Positions 37,274-46,717 of a DNA stretch of 64,000 nt are shown here, piece by piece; within the stretch, counting starts at the first letter, position 1; every line of letters begins with the position of its first letter. This stretch comes from Anditalea andensis (lineage in GTDB: Bacteria > Bacteroidota > Bacteroidia > Cytophagales > Cyclobacteriaceae): the NCBI RefSeq assembly GCF_000714815.1, contig NZ_JMIH01000023.1, forward strand, positions 390,054-454,053. The letters are read 5' to 3'. The notes below the pieces were generated by a model. It saw only the letters and a program-made list of their open reading frames with translations, was not told the DNA's origin and ran no database searches. A program made the position numbers and the translations under genes.

Positions 37274-38455
37274 ATGACCATTTCTGAGCAAAAATCCCCC
37301 AGTAATACACTTTTGATACTGGGTATAATTATAATTTCGTTTAATCTCAGACCCTCTATCACGGCAGTAGGTCCTCTTTTACCTCTGATCAGGGAGGATT
37401 TGGATCTCTCTAATGCCTGGGCAGGATTTCTGACGACTTTGCCCTTATTGACCTTTGCTACATTTTCTCTTTTTTCTTCTGCTATAGGAAGAAAACTGGG
37501 CAATGCGCGGGCCATCCTTTTGGGTATGGTCATTATTGGTTTGGGCACTTTAATCAGGGTAATGGGAGGTACATTTTTCCTGTTTTTTGGGACAGCACTT
37601 ACCGGTATAGGTATCGTCATAGGAAATGTACTCTTGATCCCTTTTATCAAAGTTAAACTCCCCCATAAAATAGGACTCATGACCAGTATGTATACCACGG
37701 GTATGACTTTAATGGCAGCAGTAGCCTCAGGAGTAAGTATTCCATTAGCAAAAATCCCTGCATTTGGATGGAGGGGATCTTTACTGTTTTGGATGCTGCT
37801 CATCCTTATGGGTATATTGTTCTGGCTTCCACAGATCAAAAAACATAAAATACCTGTACTGACAGGAGCTGAAACTGATATACCTGTCAATATTTGGAAA
37901 TCCAGACTGGCCTGGCAGGTATCCATATTTATGGGTGTTCAATCCCTGATATTCTTTTCCTTGATCACATGGCTGCCAGATATGCTGATGGACAGAAATT
38001 TCACTGCTTCTCAATCCGGATATATCCTTTCCGGTATCCAGATAGTAGGTCTTGGAGGTTCATTCCTCGCGCCTCTTATTGCCGTGAAATTTAAAGATCA
38101 GGTCGTGCTGGGTGCACTACTGGGTATCGGGTATCTTTTAGGGTTTACTGCTTTGTTTTTTGAAAGCAAGATCATCCTTTATAGCGGACTCACAGTCATA
38201 GGGTTGTGCCTGGGCTCCAGCATCAGCTTAGCTTATACCCTTATAGGACTCCGGACCTATAGTGATAAAACGACCGCTTCACTTTCAGGTATGGCCCAAT
38301 CTATAGGGTATTTTTTAGCAGCAATTGGTCCACTTATCATAGGAATCCTGATAGATATATTTGCAGACTGGAGGCTGTTTTTAGGATTAATGATGGCGGC
38401 ATCGGCAGTGTTTTTGTTTCTGGCCACCCGGGTGGGAAGGGCAGTAAGGATATAA
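37274..38455 (+). CDS. MFS transporter of the CynX/NimT type
   Basis: The 393-residue membrane protein has about 12 helices. The N-terminal signature SFNLRPSITAVGPLLPLIRE and the loop AIGRKLGNARAILLGM place it in the CynX/NimT branch of the major facilitator superfamily. It is eight bases downstream of hemH, which could mean a porphyrin or heme-related substrate, but that is only context. The family includes cyanate and nitroimidazole transporters. Confidence 0.88.
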   Translation: MTISEQKSPSNTLLILGIIIISFNLRPSITAVGPLLPLIREDLDLSNAWAGFLTTLPLLTFATFSLFSSAIGRKLGNARAILLGMVIIGLGTLIRVMGGTFFLFFGTALTGIGIVIGNVLLIPFIKVKLPHKIGLMTSMYTTGMTLMAAVASGVSIPLAKIPAFGWRGSLLFWMLLILMGILFWLPQIKKHKIPVLTGAETDIPVNIWKSRLAWQVSIFMGVQSLIFFSLITWLPDMLMDRNFTASQSGYILSGIQIVGLGGSFLAPLIAVKFKDQVVLGALLGIGYLLGFTALFFESKIILYSGLTVIGLCLGSSISLAYTLIGLRTYSDKTTASLSGMAQSIGYFLAAIGPLIIGILIDIFADWRLFLGLMMAASAVFLFLATRVGRAVRI

Positions 38456-38493
38456 AAGGATAGGTTTTATTTTCCCTTACAGATAAAGGTTTT

Positions 38494-38501
38494 TACCTTT
38501 G
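38494..38501 (+). promoter_or_regulatory. -7 promoter element upstream of the DUF5698 gene
   Basis: TACCTTTG matches TAnnTTTG and lies 20 bases before the ATG at 38521. It implies separate transcription of this gene. Confidence 0.45.
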
Positions 38502-38520
38502 CCATCAAATATTAAAGATA

Positions 38521-39123
38521 ATGCAAGATTTCATAGTATCCTTAGGCATTAGCCCAGATGTTTTTTCGTATGTGATAATGCCCTTACTGATCTTTATGGC
38601 AAGGGTCACAGATGTATCCATCTCCACCCTGAGGGTAATGTTTGTGCTGAGCGGTAAAAAAAACGTCGCTCCTTTTTTGGGATTTTTTGAAGCTTTGATT
38701 TGGCTGCTGGCTATAGGACAGATATTGCAGAATATTAATAATCCGATGTCCTACATAGCTTATGCCGGGGGATTTGGTATGGGTACATATGTAGGGATGA
38801 TGTTTGAGGAGAAACTAGCCCTGGGCCGGGTACTGGTGAGGGTAATCACTCCTGAGCCCATGCCCGAACTTATAGAATATATGAAGGAGCGTAATTATAG
38901 GTTTACCAGTGTAGGAGCTGAAGGAAGATTCGGAAAGGTAAACCTACTTTTCACAGTGATGAAAAGAGATTCTTTGAAAGACTTTATTTCAAAAGTAAAA
39001 TCCTGTAATAACAAGGCATTCTATACCATCGAAAGTGTTAAAAGAATCAGTGAAGATGATTTCAGCATCACGGAAGATAGGCCAAGATTTACTACCAGGA
39101 TTTATAATAGGCTCAGAAAATAA
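38521..39123 (+). CDS. DUF2179/DUF5698 family membrane protein
   Basis: The 200-residue protein has three N-terminal membrane helices (about 15-35, 45-62 and 70-95). A cytoplasmic C-terminal domain follows, with the DUF2179-like fold (RVITPEPMPELIEYMKERN, AFYTIESVKRISED). Members are known as UPF0316 proteins. The DUF2179 domain occurs in nucleotide-binding contexts, but the function here is unknown. A bidirectional terminator follows. Confidence 0.85.
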   Translation: MQDFIVSLGISPDVFSYVIMPLLIFMARVTDVSISTLRVMFVLSGKKNVAPFLGFFEALIWLLAIGQILQNINNPMSYIAYAGGFGMGTYVGMMFEEKLALGRVLVRVITPEPMPELIEYMKERNYRFTSVGAEGRFGKVNLLFTVMKRDSLKDFISKVKSCNNKAFYTIESVKRISEDDFSITEDRPRFTTRIYNRLRK

Positions 39124-39269
39124 GTGACGAAAAGATGTCATGGACACTGATTTTCCTTTAACAAAAAATTAAAATTGTTATGAGGGAAATACCGGGAATA
39201 CTTTTTTTTAAGGTATTTATAAGGCTTAAAAAATTAACCTGAACGGCCGAATCCTGAATATATATCTGC

Positions 39270-39310
39270 AAACGTAGCCCCAGCCCATACTTTGAGCTGG
39301 GGCTACGTTT
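39270..39310. terminator. Bidirectional terminator between converging genes
   Basis: A perfect 15-base-pair stem (AAACGTAGCCCCAGC with its complement) encloses an 11-base loop. It sits between the convergent DUF5698 and aminopeptidase genes and ends in T-rich sequence on both strands. Confidence 0.88.
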
Positions 39311-39318
39311 TAGAATTT

Positions 39319-40926
39319 TTAATCAAGTTCCGGAAGCACCCACTGCTCTAAGATGCTCGGATTTGCCATCATGCTTTCTATCTCATCACTGCTCCTCGGG
39401 GCTAAGGAAGATAAATTTTCATATCCATCGCTGGTAATCAAAACATCATCTTCAATCCTGACGGCGATTCCCCACCACTTTGGATCACAATCACTGCCTT
39501 CAGGGATATATATACCAGGCTCAACAGTCAGTACCATACCCTCTTTGAGGACTCCGTAGGTACCACGGTCATGCACATCCAATCCCAGATGGTGGCTGGT
39601 ACCATGTGGAAAATATTTATGCCTCTGACCTCTTTTGATAATCCCAAGTGAAATCAGGCCTTCATTTATAATGCGCTGGGCCTCTTTATTGATGTCACTG
39701 AATTCCCCTCCTGCTCTACATTTATTAAACCCTGCTTCCTGGGCCTTATACACAAGGTCATAAATTGCCTTTTCCTCTTCGTTATATTTCCCGGATATCG
39801 GGATCGTTCTGGTTACATCAGCAGTATACCCTCTGTATTCGGCACCCAGATCCATCAGAATCAATCTCTTATCTATATCCCTTTTATCATTTTCTATATA
39901 ATGTAATATACATCCATTATGCTCAGCTCCTACGATGGAAGGATATCCTATCCCTTCTGCACCATATCTTTTGTAAACAAATTCATGGATCCCCTGCACT
40001 TCCCTTTCCGACATTCCTGGTTTAAGGGCTTTCATCACTTCCACCTGTCCTATGGCTGATATCTGAATGGCTTTCCGTAACATGGTCATCTCTTCTGGAG
40101 TTTTGGATTCCCTTAGATGATCCATCATATTACCTAAGGTACCAATTTCGACTTTTGATTTTGGAAGACGTTCCTTTAGAGCTATTCTTTTTTCCGGGGT
40201 GTCTGCATCCAAAAAATCATTAAGCACTTCATCATTTTCTACAGATGTATAATATTGTCTGTATTTACCTATCACCTGTGCTACATTGGCAGCATTTTCT
40301 AGATCTGTAGCTCTTATTAGTTCATATAGCTCAACGGTCACCTCATCGGCATTTTGGGGATAGTCAGAAGATTTTATAAAAGCGGTCCTCATAGCATTTA
40401 GAGGCTTATTACTAGGGCTTTCTTCTATATCTTTGAGAGAAAAAGTAAGTATTTTATCAAAGACACTAAAATTTAATCCTGGAAAAGCATCAAACTCATT
40501 GTTAAGATAGACATGAGAAAAGGCTAGCTTATCCTTTACACCTTCCGTTCCCAGTCTCTTGCCGTTCCACATCTCTGCATTTTCATCCCGGGGCTGCACA
40601 AAAAAGAGTTCATCCGTACGGATTTCACCAATCGTTCTCTCAGAGCTAAAAATTAAAAGGGTGGCATTAGGCTCTCTGAAACCAGTAAGGTAAAATAAAT
40701 CAGTATTGGGGTGATAGATAAAATCCACATCGTTGGACCTGTTCTTGACTGGATTTGAAAAAAATACTGCCACAGAATTTTCCGGCATGATGGCTCTCAA
40801 AGCTGCTCTACGTTCTTTATGAAAATCAGCATTCAGGCCATCATCAAAAAAAGATTGGGCCTGAACACCCATGGTAAATAAGAACAGTAAAATAAATAAC
40901 AATTTGTTTATATGTGGATAAGACAT
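39319..40926 (-). CDS. Exported Xaa-Pro aminopeptidase (M24B)
   Basis: This enzyme removes N-terminal residues preceding proline. The 535-residue product has a signal peptide ending near VQAQ, an N-terminal creatinase-like domain (AVFFSNPVKNRSNDVDF, NTDLFYLTGFREPNA) and a C-terminal pita-bread catalytic domain. Metal ligands are present in LMDLGAEYRGYTADVTRT (two Asp), HGTSHHLGLDVHD (His), TVEPGIYIP (Glu) and VRIEDDVLI (Glu). The signal peptide makes it periplasmic, whereas the usual PepP is cytoplasmic. Confidence 0.94.
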   Translation of the reverse strand: MSYPHINKLLFILLFLFTMGVQAQSFFDDGLNADFHKERRAALRAIMPENSVAVFFSNPVKNRSNDVDFIYHPNTDLFYLTGFREPNATLLIFSSERTIGEIRTDELFFVQPRDENAEMWNGKRLGTEGVKDKLAFSHVYLNNEFDAFPGLNFSVFDKILTFSLKDIEESPSNKPLNAMRTAFIKSSDYPQNADEVTVELYELIRATDLENAANVAQVIGKYRQYYTSVENDEVLNDFLDADTPEKRIALKERLPKSKVEIGTLGNMMDHLRESKTPEEMTMLRKAIQISAIGQVEVMKALKPGMSEREVQGIHEFVYKRYGAEGIGYPSIVGAEHNGCILHYIENDKRDIDKRLILMDLGAEYRGYTADVTRTIPISGKYNEEEKAIYDLVYKAQEAGFNKCRAGGEFSDINKEAQRIINEGLISLGIIKRGQRHKYFPHGTSHHLGLDVHDRGTYGVLKEGMVLTVEPGIYIPEGSDCDPKWWGIAVRIEDDVLITSDGYENLSSLAPRSSDEIESMMANPSILEQWVLPELD

Positions 40927-41238
40927 ATTTTATAAAGTTTTAAGTCAACGATATAACCATAAGTATTATTATAATGCATACTATTTATCAATGCAGTAAT
41001 ACTAGATAATAGTCTGTGAGGCAATATACTGCCTCTTATGAACATTATACAAAAATGCTATTTATAAGTTTAAATTACAATCATTCAATTTTAAAGCTTG
41101 TTAACAGAATATTACCTTCTAAAGGGTAGAATTTACCACCTAGACCATTCTTGCGCCCCCAAAAGCAAAGTAAGTCAACAAGACAGGCATATTTATATGG
41201 ATTGTTTATCTTTGCATGATTTAAAAAAATACAGCATA
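40927..41238. other. Divergent intergenic region before the first PafA-like gene
   Basis: About 312 AT-rich bases. A TATCTTTG element (41207-41214) lies 25 bases before the phosphatase ATG. No gene or strong repeat is seen otherwise. Confidence 0.4.
41207..41214 (+). promoter_or_regulatory. -7 promoter element for the first PafA-like gene
   Basis: TATCTTTG matches TAnnTTTG. It lies inside the upstream extension of the reading frame, which supports the ATG at 41239 as the real start. Confidence 0.5.
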
Positions 41239-42879
41239 ATGAAAATTTCATCTCTCTTTTTAATAATTGTAAGCGTACTAACCATCCATCATGCTACGGC
41301 ACAGACAGGTGCTCCTAAACCAAAAATCGTAGTGGGGATAGTAGTGGACCAGATGCGGCAGGAATATATTTATAAATTTCAAGAAAGATATGCGGATGGA
41401 GGATTCAACAGACTGGTACGTGAAGGGTATATGATGAAAAATGCGCATTATAATTATATCCCTACCTATACAGGTCCAGGGCATGCATCAGTATACACTG
41501 GGACCACACCATCTACTCATGGTATCATCGGTAATGATTGGTTTGTGAGAAAACTAAACGGGACAATTTACTGCGCCGGTGACAGCACTGTCTCCAATGT
41601 AGGAGGAAGCTTAAATAGCGGCCAGATCAGCCCCAGGAATATGTTAACTACTACAATAACTGATGAGTTAAGATTTTCTTCTAACAAAAGATCAAAGGTG
41701 GTAGGCGTAGCCATCAAAGATCGGGGCGCAGCATTACCAGCTGGGCACCTGGGAGATGCATACTGGTTTGACGCTTCCACAGGAGAATTTATGACCTCTA
41801 CTTATTATTATAATGAACTTCCCGACTGGGTAAAGGAATTTAACAATCGTAGGCTCCCAGAAGCATACCTATCCCAATCATGGCAAACCCTCTACCCTAT
41901 AGATTCCTACATCCAAAGCATAGAAGATACCAATGATTTTGAAGGCACCTTTACCGGAAAAGAAACTACAGATTTCCCTTATCATCTGCCAGATCTGATG
42001 GAATCCAACGGGGGGCTTGGTCTGATATCCACCACTCCCTTTGGAAATTCTCTCACCTTAGATATGGCTTATGCAGCTATAGAAGGGGAACAGTTAGGGA
42101 TGGGTGATGAAACAGACTTTCTGGCTGTCAGCTTTTCTTCTCCGGACTATATCGGCCACAAATTTGGCCCCACTTCAGTAGAACTGGAAGACAACTACCT
42201 TCGGTTGGATCTAGAACTGGAAAAGTTTCTTAACTACCTAGATAGTACCTATGGAGAAAATGAATACCTCGTTTTCTTAACGGCAGACCACGGCGTGGCG
42301 GAGATAGTGGAGTATATGCAAAGCGAAAATGTGCCCGCAGGTAGATTGAATAGCAGGTTTATTACTACACAACTTAAAGGATTTACCAACCAGATGTACG
42401 GAGAAGGTGAATGGATCTCCAACGTCTCCAATGAGCAGATCTACCTGAATAAGGATCTTGCCAAAGAAAAAGGCCTTGACCTAGAAGAAATGCAAAAAGA
42501 CCTAGCAGAATTTGTACTCCGTTTTGATGGAATCAAGGAAGCCTATACAGCCAGTGATTTAAAGCGAATGAGTTATACCGAAGGCAGAAAACACTTGCTC
42601 CAGATGGGGTTTAACCACAAAGCATCTGGAGATGTAATGATGGTATTAGAACCAGGATGGCTTTCAAGTACCTGGAAAGGAACTACACATGGAACCGGAT
42701 TTAATTATGATACGCATGTCCCTGTAATTTTTTATGGCTGGAATGTCCCCCAGGGAGAAAGCGCTGCATACTGTACCATCACTGATATCGCACCTACACT
42801 GAGCATGATGCTAGGGATCCGTTTGCCAAACGGAGCTTCAGGAAGCCCTATCTTACCCATTAGTGATATAAAACAGTGA
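41239..42879 (+). CDS. PafA-type alkaline phosphatase, periplasmic (copy 1)
   Basis: PafA-type enzymes are calcium- or zinc-dependent phosphomonoesterases of the alkaline phosphatase superfamily. The 546-residue product has a signal peptide ending near ATAQ. The first metal ligand is in GIVVDQMRQEY and the nucleophilic Thr in IPTYTGPGHASVYTG. Further metal ligands are in SPDYIGHKFGP, LTADHGVAEI and GFNYDTHVP. I chose the ATG at 41239, since the longer TTG frame adds 47 residues before the signal peptide and covers a promoter element. A paralog lies 3.8 kb downstream. Confidence 0.9.
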   Translation: MKISSLFLIIVSVLTIHHATAQTGAPKPKIVVGIVVDQMRQEYIYKFQERYADGGFNRLVREGYMMKNAHYNYIPTYTGPGHASVYTGTTPSTHGIIGNDWFVRKLNGTIYCAGDSTVSNVGGSLNSGQISPRNMLTTTITDELRFSSNKRSKVVGVAIKDRGAALPAGHLGDAYWFDASTGEFMTSTYYYNELPDWVKEFNNRRLPEAYLSQSWQTLYPIDSYIQSIEDTNDFEGTFTGKETTDFPYHLPDLMESNGGLGLISTTPFGNSLTLDMAYAAIEGEQLGMGDETDFLAVSFSSPDYIGHKFGPTSVELEDNYLRLDLELEKFLNYLDSTYGENEYLVFLTADHGVAEIVEYMQSENVPAGRLNSRFITTQLKGFTNQMYGEGEWISNVSNEQIYLNKDLAKEKGLDLEEMQKDLAEFVLRFDGIKEAYTASDLKRMSYTEGRKHLLQMGFNHKASGDVMMVLEPGWLSSTWKGTTHGTGFNYDTHVPVIFYGWNVPQGESAAYCTITDIAPTLSMMLGIRLPNGASGSPILPISDIKQ

Positions 42880-43294
42880 TATACTGTTTATAATGACATT
42901 TGAGATTAAATACAGCAGTATTAAACAGTATTTATATGTATGTAAAACACAATTTTATTATTTCATAATTACATAAAATTTCATAAACATAGGAAAATCA
43001 TAACGATACAGGTAAAGTATTTTGATTAAATTTTCACTATCTTTGCAACATGGGATTATCTTAGAATATGTACCCTATTTTTAAGATGAACATTACCCAC
43101 ATGTATTTATTTTAGCAAGTGAATCTGCCGAAATTGAGTCTGATATATTATTTCCATTCAGATTTCTTTTATAATAATGTGTTAAAACAAACTAGGCAAG
43201 ATCACCAGCTAAACATTAACGATATCTTCATATTGGGAAGTAAATTTATTGTATAAAAAGGTTCATATTTCCTTACTAATTACTATTGGTATAA
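42880..43294. other. Intergenic region upstream of the GMC oxidoreductase operon
   Basis: About 415 AT-rich bases without a gene. A TATCTTTG element at 43039-43046 has a TTG 14 bases upstream, shorter than usual spacing. If used, it gives a leader of about 240 bases before the GMC gene. Confidence 0.4.
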
Positions 43295-44731
43295 ATGAAT
43301 GATAATAGATTTGATCTGATTATGGTAGGGTCCAGCTTTGCTTCATCCTTCTTTTTGAAGCAATATTTGGAAAAAGCGCCTACGCATGCCAAGATTCTAG
43401 TATTGGAAAGAGGGTATCTTTACCCACATACTGAACGGCTAAAAGCACAAAGAGGAGAGGAAAACTTTATTGCTAACCCCAATCAAAGCAACAATGCTAC
43501 TTTTTTAAATGCTACAGATAATAAGCAATGGGAATTCCAGACCGGATTCGGTGGAAGCTCCAACTGCTGGCATGGATGTACTCCACGGTTTATGCCTTCT
43601 GATTTTAAAATGCAATCACTCTATGGAGTAGCTGCGGACTGGCCCATACAATACGATGAATTAGACCCATATTATACCGCAGTAGAAGGCATCATGTCCA
43701 TCTCAGGCGCTTCTAATCCACCCTATCCTAAACATTCTGCTTACCCATTGCCTCCTCATATATTCAGTACCGTAGACAATATACTGCACAATCACTACGG
43801 AAACCTATACGTGCATCCACCCACAGCGAGAGCCAGTATACCGATAAATGGAAGAGGTGCATGCTGTGCCAGTGCAGTCTGCTCCATCTGTCCTGTCAAC
43901 GCAAAGTTCACTATTGAAAATGGGCTGAGAGACATATACAGCGACCCTAGAGTAGAACTGGTTTATGGCGCACAGGTGCATGCTTTGGGGGCAGCACATG
44001 ACAGTATTAACAGCATACATTATATACATGATGGCATAGAAAAAACAGCTATGGCGGAAGTATATGCACTGGGAGCCAATGCCATTTTCAATGCCCACAT
44101 CCTGCTTAACTCAGGGGATGACAATCCTTTGACCGGAAAAGGTATCGGAGAGCAAATCTCTTTGGAGGCAAGAGTTGACCTTCATGATTTAGATTGTGTA
44201 GGTGGAAGTACCAAGGTAAACGCCAATGGATACATGCTTTATGATGGTAATCATCGAAAAGAATTTGCAGCCTGTCTGATGGAAGCCAACAATACCCCAT
44301 ATATACGTTTTGAAAGGGGGAAATGGAGGCATCAGGCCCGCTTTAGAATGATCTTTGAAAATCTTCCAGAAAACGAAAATCATGTTTCCCTTACTTCCGA
44401 TAAATTGAAACCAGCTGTACATTTTAATGGAGTATCAGAATATGCCCTTAAAGGCATTGAAAATATGAAAAAGGTCCTACCAGACGTACTCTCGTGCTTA
44501 CCTGTAGAAAAAATTGAATATTCTGCACTACACCCCACGGAATCCCACATTTTGGGGTCTACTAGAATGAGCCTTACCCCGGAAACAGGTGTGGTGGACA
44601 AAAATCTTTTACATCATCAATACAGAAACTTATTTGTCTTGGGCAGTGGCGCTTTTACTACTTATTCACCTTCTAATCCTACTTTGACCTTATCAGCGCT
44701 TTCCATGATGGCCGCAGATAGGTCTTTTTAA
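43295..44731 (+). CDS. GMC-family FAD-dependent oxidoreductase
   Basis: The 478-residue flavoprotein has an N-terminal FAD-binding segment, FDLIMVGSSFASSFFL (a GxSxAS variant of the dinucleotide motif). The GMC substrate/flavin loop is GFGGSSNCWHGCTPRF, and the C-terminal GMC domain has the catalytic-His region ESHILGSTRMS and the closing LFVLGSGAFTTYSPSNPTLT. There is no signal peptide. Several cysteines (CCASAVCSICP near residue 190) could bind a metal or cluster. The next gene encodes a small Tat-signal protein 12 bases away, resembling dehydrogenases made of a GMC subunit and a small Tat-exported subunit. The substrate is unknown. Confidence 0.88.
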   Translation: MNDNRFDLIMVGSSFASSFFLKQYLEKAPTHAKILVLERGYLYPHTERLKAQRGEENFIANPNQSNNATFLNATDNKQWEFQTGFGGSSNCWHGCTPRFMPSDFKMQSLYGVAADWPIQYDELDPYYTAVEGIMSISGASNPPYPKHSAYPLPPHIFSTVDNILHNHYGNLYVHPPTARASIPINGRGACCASAVCSICPVNAKFTIENGLRDIYSDPRVELVYGAQVHALGAAHDSINSIHYIHDGIEKTAMAEVYALGANAIFNAHILLNSGDDNPLTGKGIGEQISLEARVDLHDLDCVGGSTKVNANGYMLYDGNHRKEFAACLMEANNTPYIRFERGKWRHQARFRMIFENLPENENHVSLTSDKLKPAVHFNGVSEYALKGIENMKKVLPDVLSCLPVEKIEYSALHPTESHILGSTRMSLTPETGVVDKNLLHHQYRNLFVLGSGAFTTYSPSNPTLTLSALSMMAADRSF

Positions 44732-44743
44732 AATTTAGAATAT

Positions 44744-45160
44744 ATGAACCGTCGAAAATTTTTAACCATAACCGGAATCGGGGCAGCTGCAATGGCTATA
44801 CCTACCATAGGCCTCACCTCTACTTCTTTATTTGATGCTGCAAAAGGAGTGCTTCATCAAGAATTCAATTATTTAAATCTAGATGGGGATGGAGTGGACC
44901 AATATCTCCACGAATACCTTAAAAAAAACAGCGAGGGAATATCATATGAATTAAAGATGAAAGCTTTCCATCTTTTTAATGTCCGAGCAGAAAAATCCAC
45001 CATCGTTACTCACCTGACTCAAAACTACCTCTTGTCCACTGATTTTTTTATAAATAAGATGGATGAGACCAAGACAGTATATTACCTGGGCCCGTACAAT
45101 CCTTATACCGCCCCCTGTACCAACCCTTATACAAATCATTTTTATCCTTCAGCATCTTAA
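44744..45160 (+). CDS. Small Tat-signal protein, probable partner of the GMC oxidoreductase
   Basis: The 138-residue product begins with a twin-arginine signal (NRRKFLTITGIGAAAMAIP), followed by about 105 residues. I do not recognise a domain. In known systems such as gluconate 2-dehydrogenase, the GMC subunit lacks its own signal and is carried out by a small Tat-signal subunit; size, order and 12-base spacing fit that pattern. The C-terminal part has aromatic repeats (GPYNPYTAPCTNPYTN). Its role as export partner is inference. Confidence 0.65.
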   Translation: MNRRKFLTITGIGAAAMAIPTIGLTSTSLFDAAKGVLHQEFNYLNLDGDGVDQYLHEYLKKNSEGISYELKMKAFHLFNVRAEKSTIVTHLTQNYLLSTDFFINKMDETKTVYYLGPYNPYTAPCTNPYTNHFYPSAS

Positions 45161-45183
45161 GCTAATTAAAATCAAATGTTTAT

Positions 45184-46662
45184 ATGGAAATAACGGCTCA
45201 TCAATACGATAACATTAAAAATGTCAATAGGGAAGCTCATACTTCAATATCCATAGAGAGGTATCAGATTTTTTGTATTTTATATGTAATAGCCACTTTC
45301 TTTCACCTGATCAAAAACAGGGAAATGGACAGCGATTTTTCGATGTTTATCTTAACTTTATCTGGGGTTTTTCTCTTATTTAAGCCGAAATCCATATTAC
45401 GTTTTACTATATTCCTTTTGCTACAGCTACTGGTTATATTCATTCATATGCCTTTGGTAAGTAACCATTGGATATTTACGGCATTTGTGAGTGCGACGAT
45501 ATTGCAGGCACTGCTGGTTCATATTTTTAATACCCGATCCTTTGAAATTAATCGTGGAGATCTTTACGAAACATTTGCTCCGGTAGTAAGGATTCAGTTA
45601 TTGATACTGTACTTTTTTGTGGTTTTCCACAAACTGAATTATGATTTTTTCAATATCGATGTGAGCTGTGCCACCATGCTGATGAAAGAAACCCGAGGAA
45701 TGTCCCTATTGCCATTATCTCCAGCTTTTTATGCCATTAACGCATACTTTACCATCTTCATTGAGCTTTTGATTCCTTTGTTATTGGTATTTAGAAAAAC
45801 CAGAAACACAGGTGTTTTGATTGGACTATGTTTTCATAATGTCATAGCTTATAGCAGTTATAATGGTTTTTATGATTTTTCATCGATGATTTTTGCCCTT
45901 TACTTTTTATTTGCAGACGATCGTTTCACTATAAAAATCAGTAATACACTGCAGCACCTTAATGAAATTAAACAAAATATAGCAGACAAAATAACTCTTA
46001 TAAAAAACGGCCTGAGTGTTTTTAATTTCTACAATTTCACCTTGATTACTTCCCTCATATTGGGAGGACTTATAGTCGTCTTACTCATCCAATTTGTGAT
46101 GAAAGATTATGTATTGCTATTATGGGCAGCCTATAGTTGTACATTTATAGTATTCTATCTAATAGCTATCAGAAAAAGTCCTATTCAAAAGTATGATACT
46201 CGTCGCAAGCTTTTGGGTTTACCTTATGTTTCTCTCGCTATTATACCAATATTGGTTATTATAAATGGGATGAGTCCTTATTTAGGTCTAAAAACGGAAA
46301 ATTCTTTTGCCATGTTTTCAAATTTAAGAACAGAGGGAGGTATATCCAACCATTTCTTTATGACACCAGCTTTTCAGCTATTTGACTATCAAAAAGATTT
46401 GGTTGAAATAACTCACACCTCTGATCCTGTCTTACAAAAATCAATAAATAACAATCAATTGATTACCTTTTTTGATTTAAAACAAAGGGTATCTATCGCA
46501 CACCCAAAGGAGGTAGATTATATATACAAAAATGAATACCATACTTTTAGAGCAGGTGGGCCCGATACAGAAGGGTTGTTGAACAGAAACCCCCTTTTAT
46601 TAAGAAAGATCCTCAGATTTAGGCCTATAGATAAAAGCGGGAACCAATCCTGTGGCCATTGA
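45184..46662 (+). CDS. HTTM-like multi-pass membrane protein
   Basis: The 492-residue protein has about ten membrane helices. The segment FHKLNYDFFNIDVSCA at about residues 154-169, and later NGMSPYLGLKTENSFAMFSN, match bacterial HTTM-domain proteins, which are related to the membrane domain of vitamin K-dependent gamma-carboxylase. It follows the Tat protein gene by 23 bases and precedes the second PafA-like gene by 55. The function is unknown. The neighbourhood suggests a membrane partner of the oxidoreductase, which is inference. Confidence 0.7.
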   Translation: MEITAHQYDNIKNVNREAHTSISIERYQIFCILYVIATFFHLIKNREMDSDFSMFILTLSGVFLLFKPKSILRFTIFLLLQLLVIFIHMPLVSNHWIFTAFVSATILQALLVHIFNTRSFEINRGDLYETFAPVVRIQLLILYFFVVFHKLNYDFFNIDVSCATMLMKETRGMSLLPLSPAFYAINAYFTIFIELLIPLLLVFRKTRNTGVLIGLCFHNVIAYSSYNGFYDFSSMIFALYFLFADDRFTIKISNTLQHLNEIKQNIADKITLIKNGLSVFNFYNFTLITSLILGGLIVVLLIQFVMKDYVLLLWAAYSCTFIVFYLIAIRKSPIQKYDTRRKLLGLPYVSLAIIPILVIINGMSPYLGLKTENSFAMFSNLRTEGGISNHFFMTPAFQLFDYQKDLVEITHTSDPVLQKSINNNQLITFFDLKQRVSIAHPKEVDYIYKNEYHTFRAGGPDTEGLLNRNPLLLRKILRFRPIDKSGNQSCGH

Positions 46663-46717
46663 TCCTCTCAAGGATCATATTACACAATAAATATATGAAT
46701 CAACAATCACTAAGCTT

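Noticed and set aside
41098..41238. N-terminal extension of the first PafA-like protein
   Set aside because: It precedes a clear signal peptide and overlaps a promoter element. The ATG at 41239 is far better.
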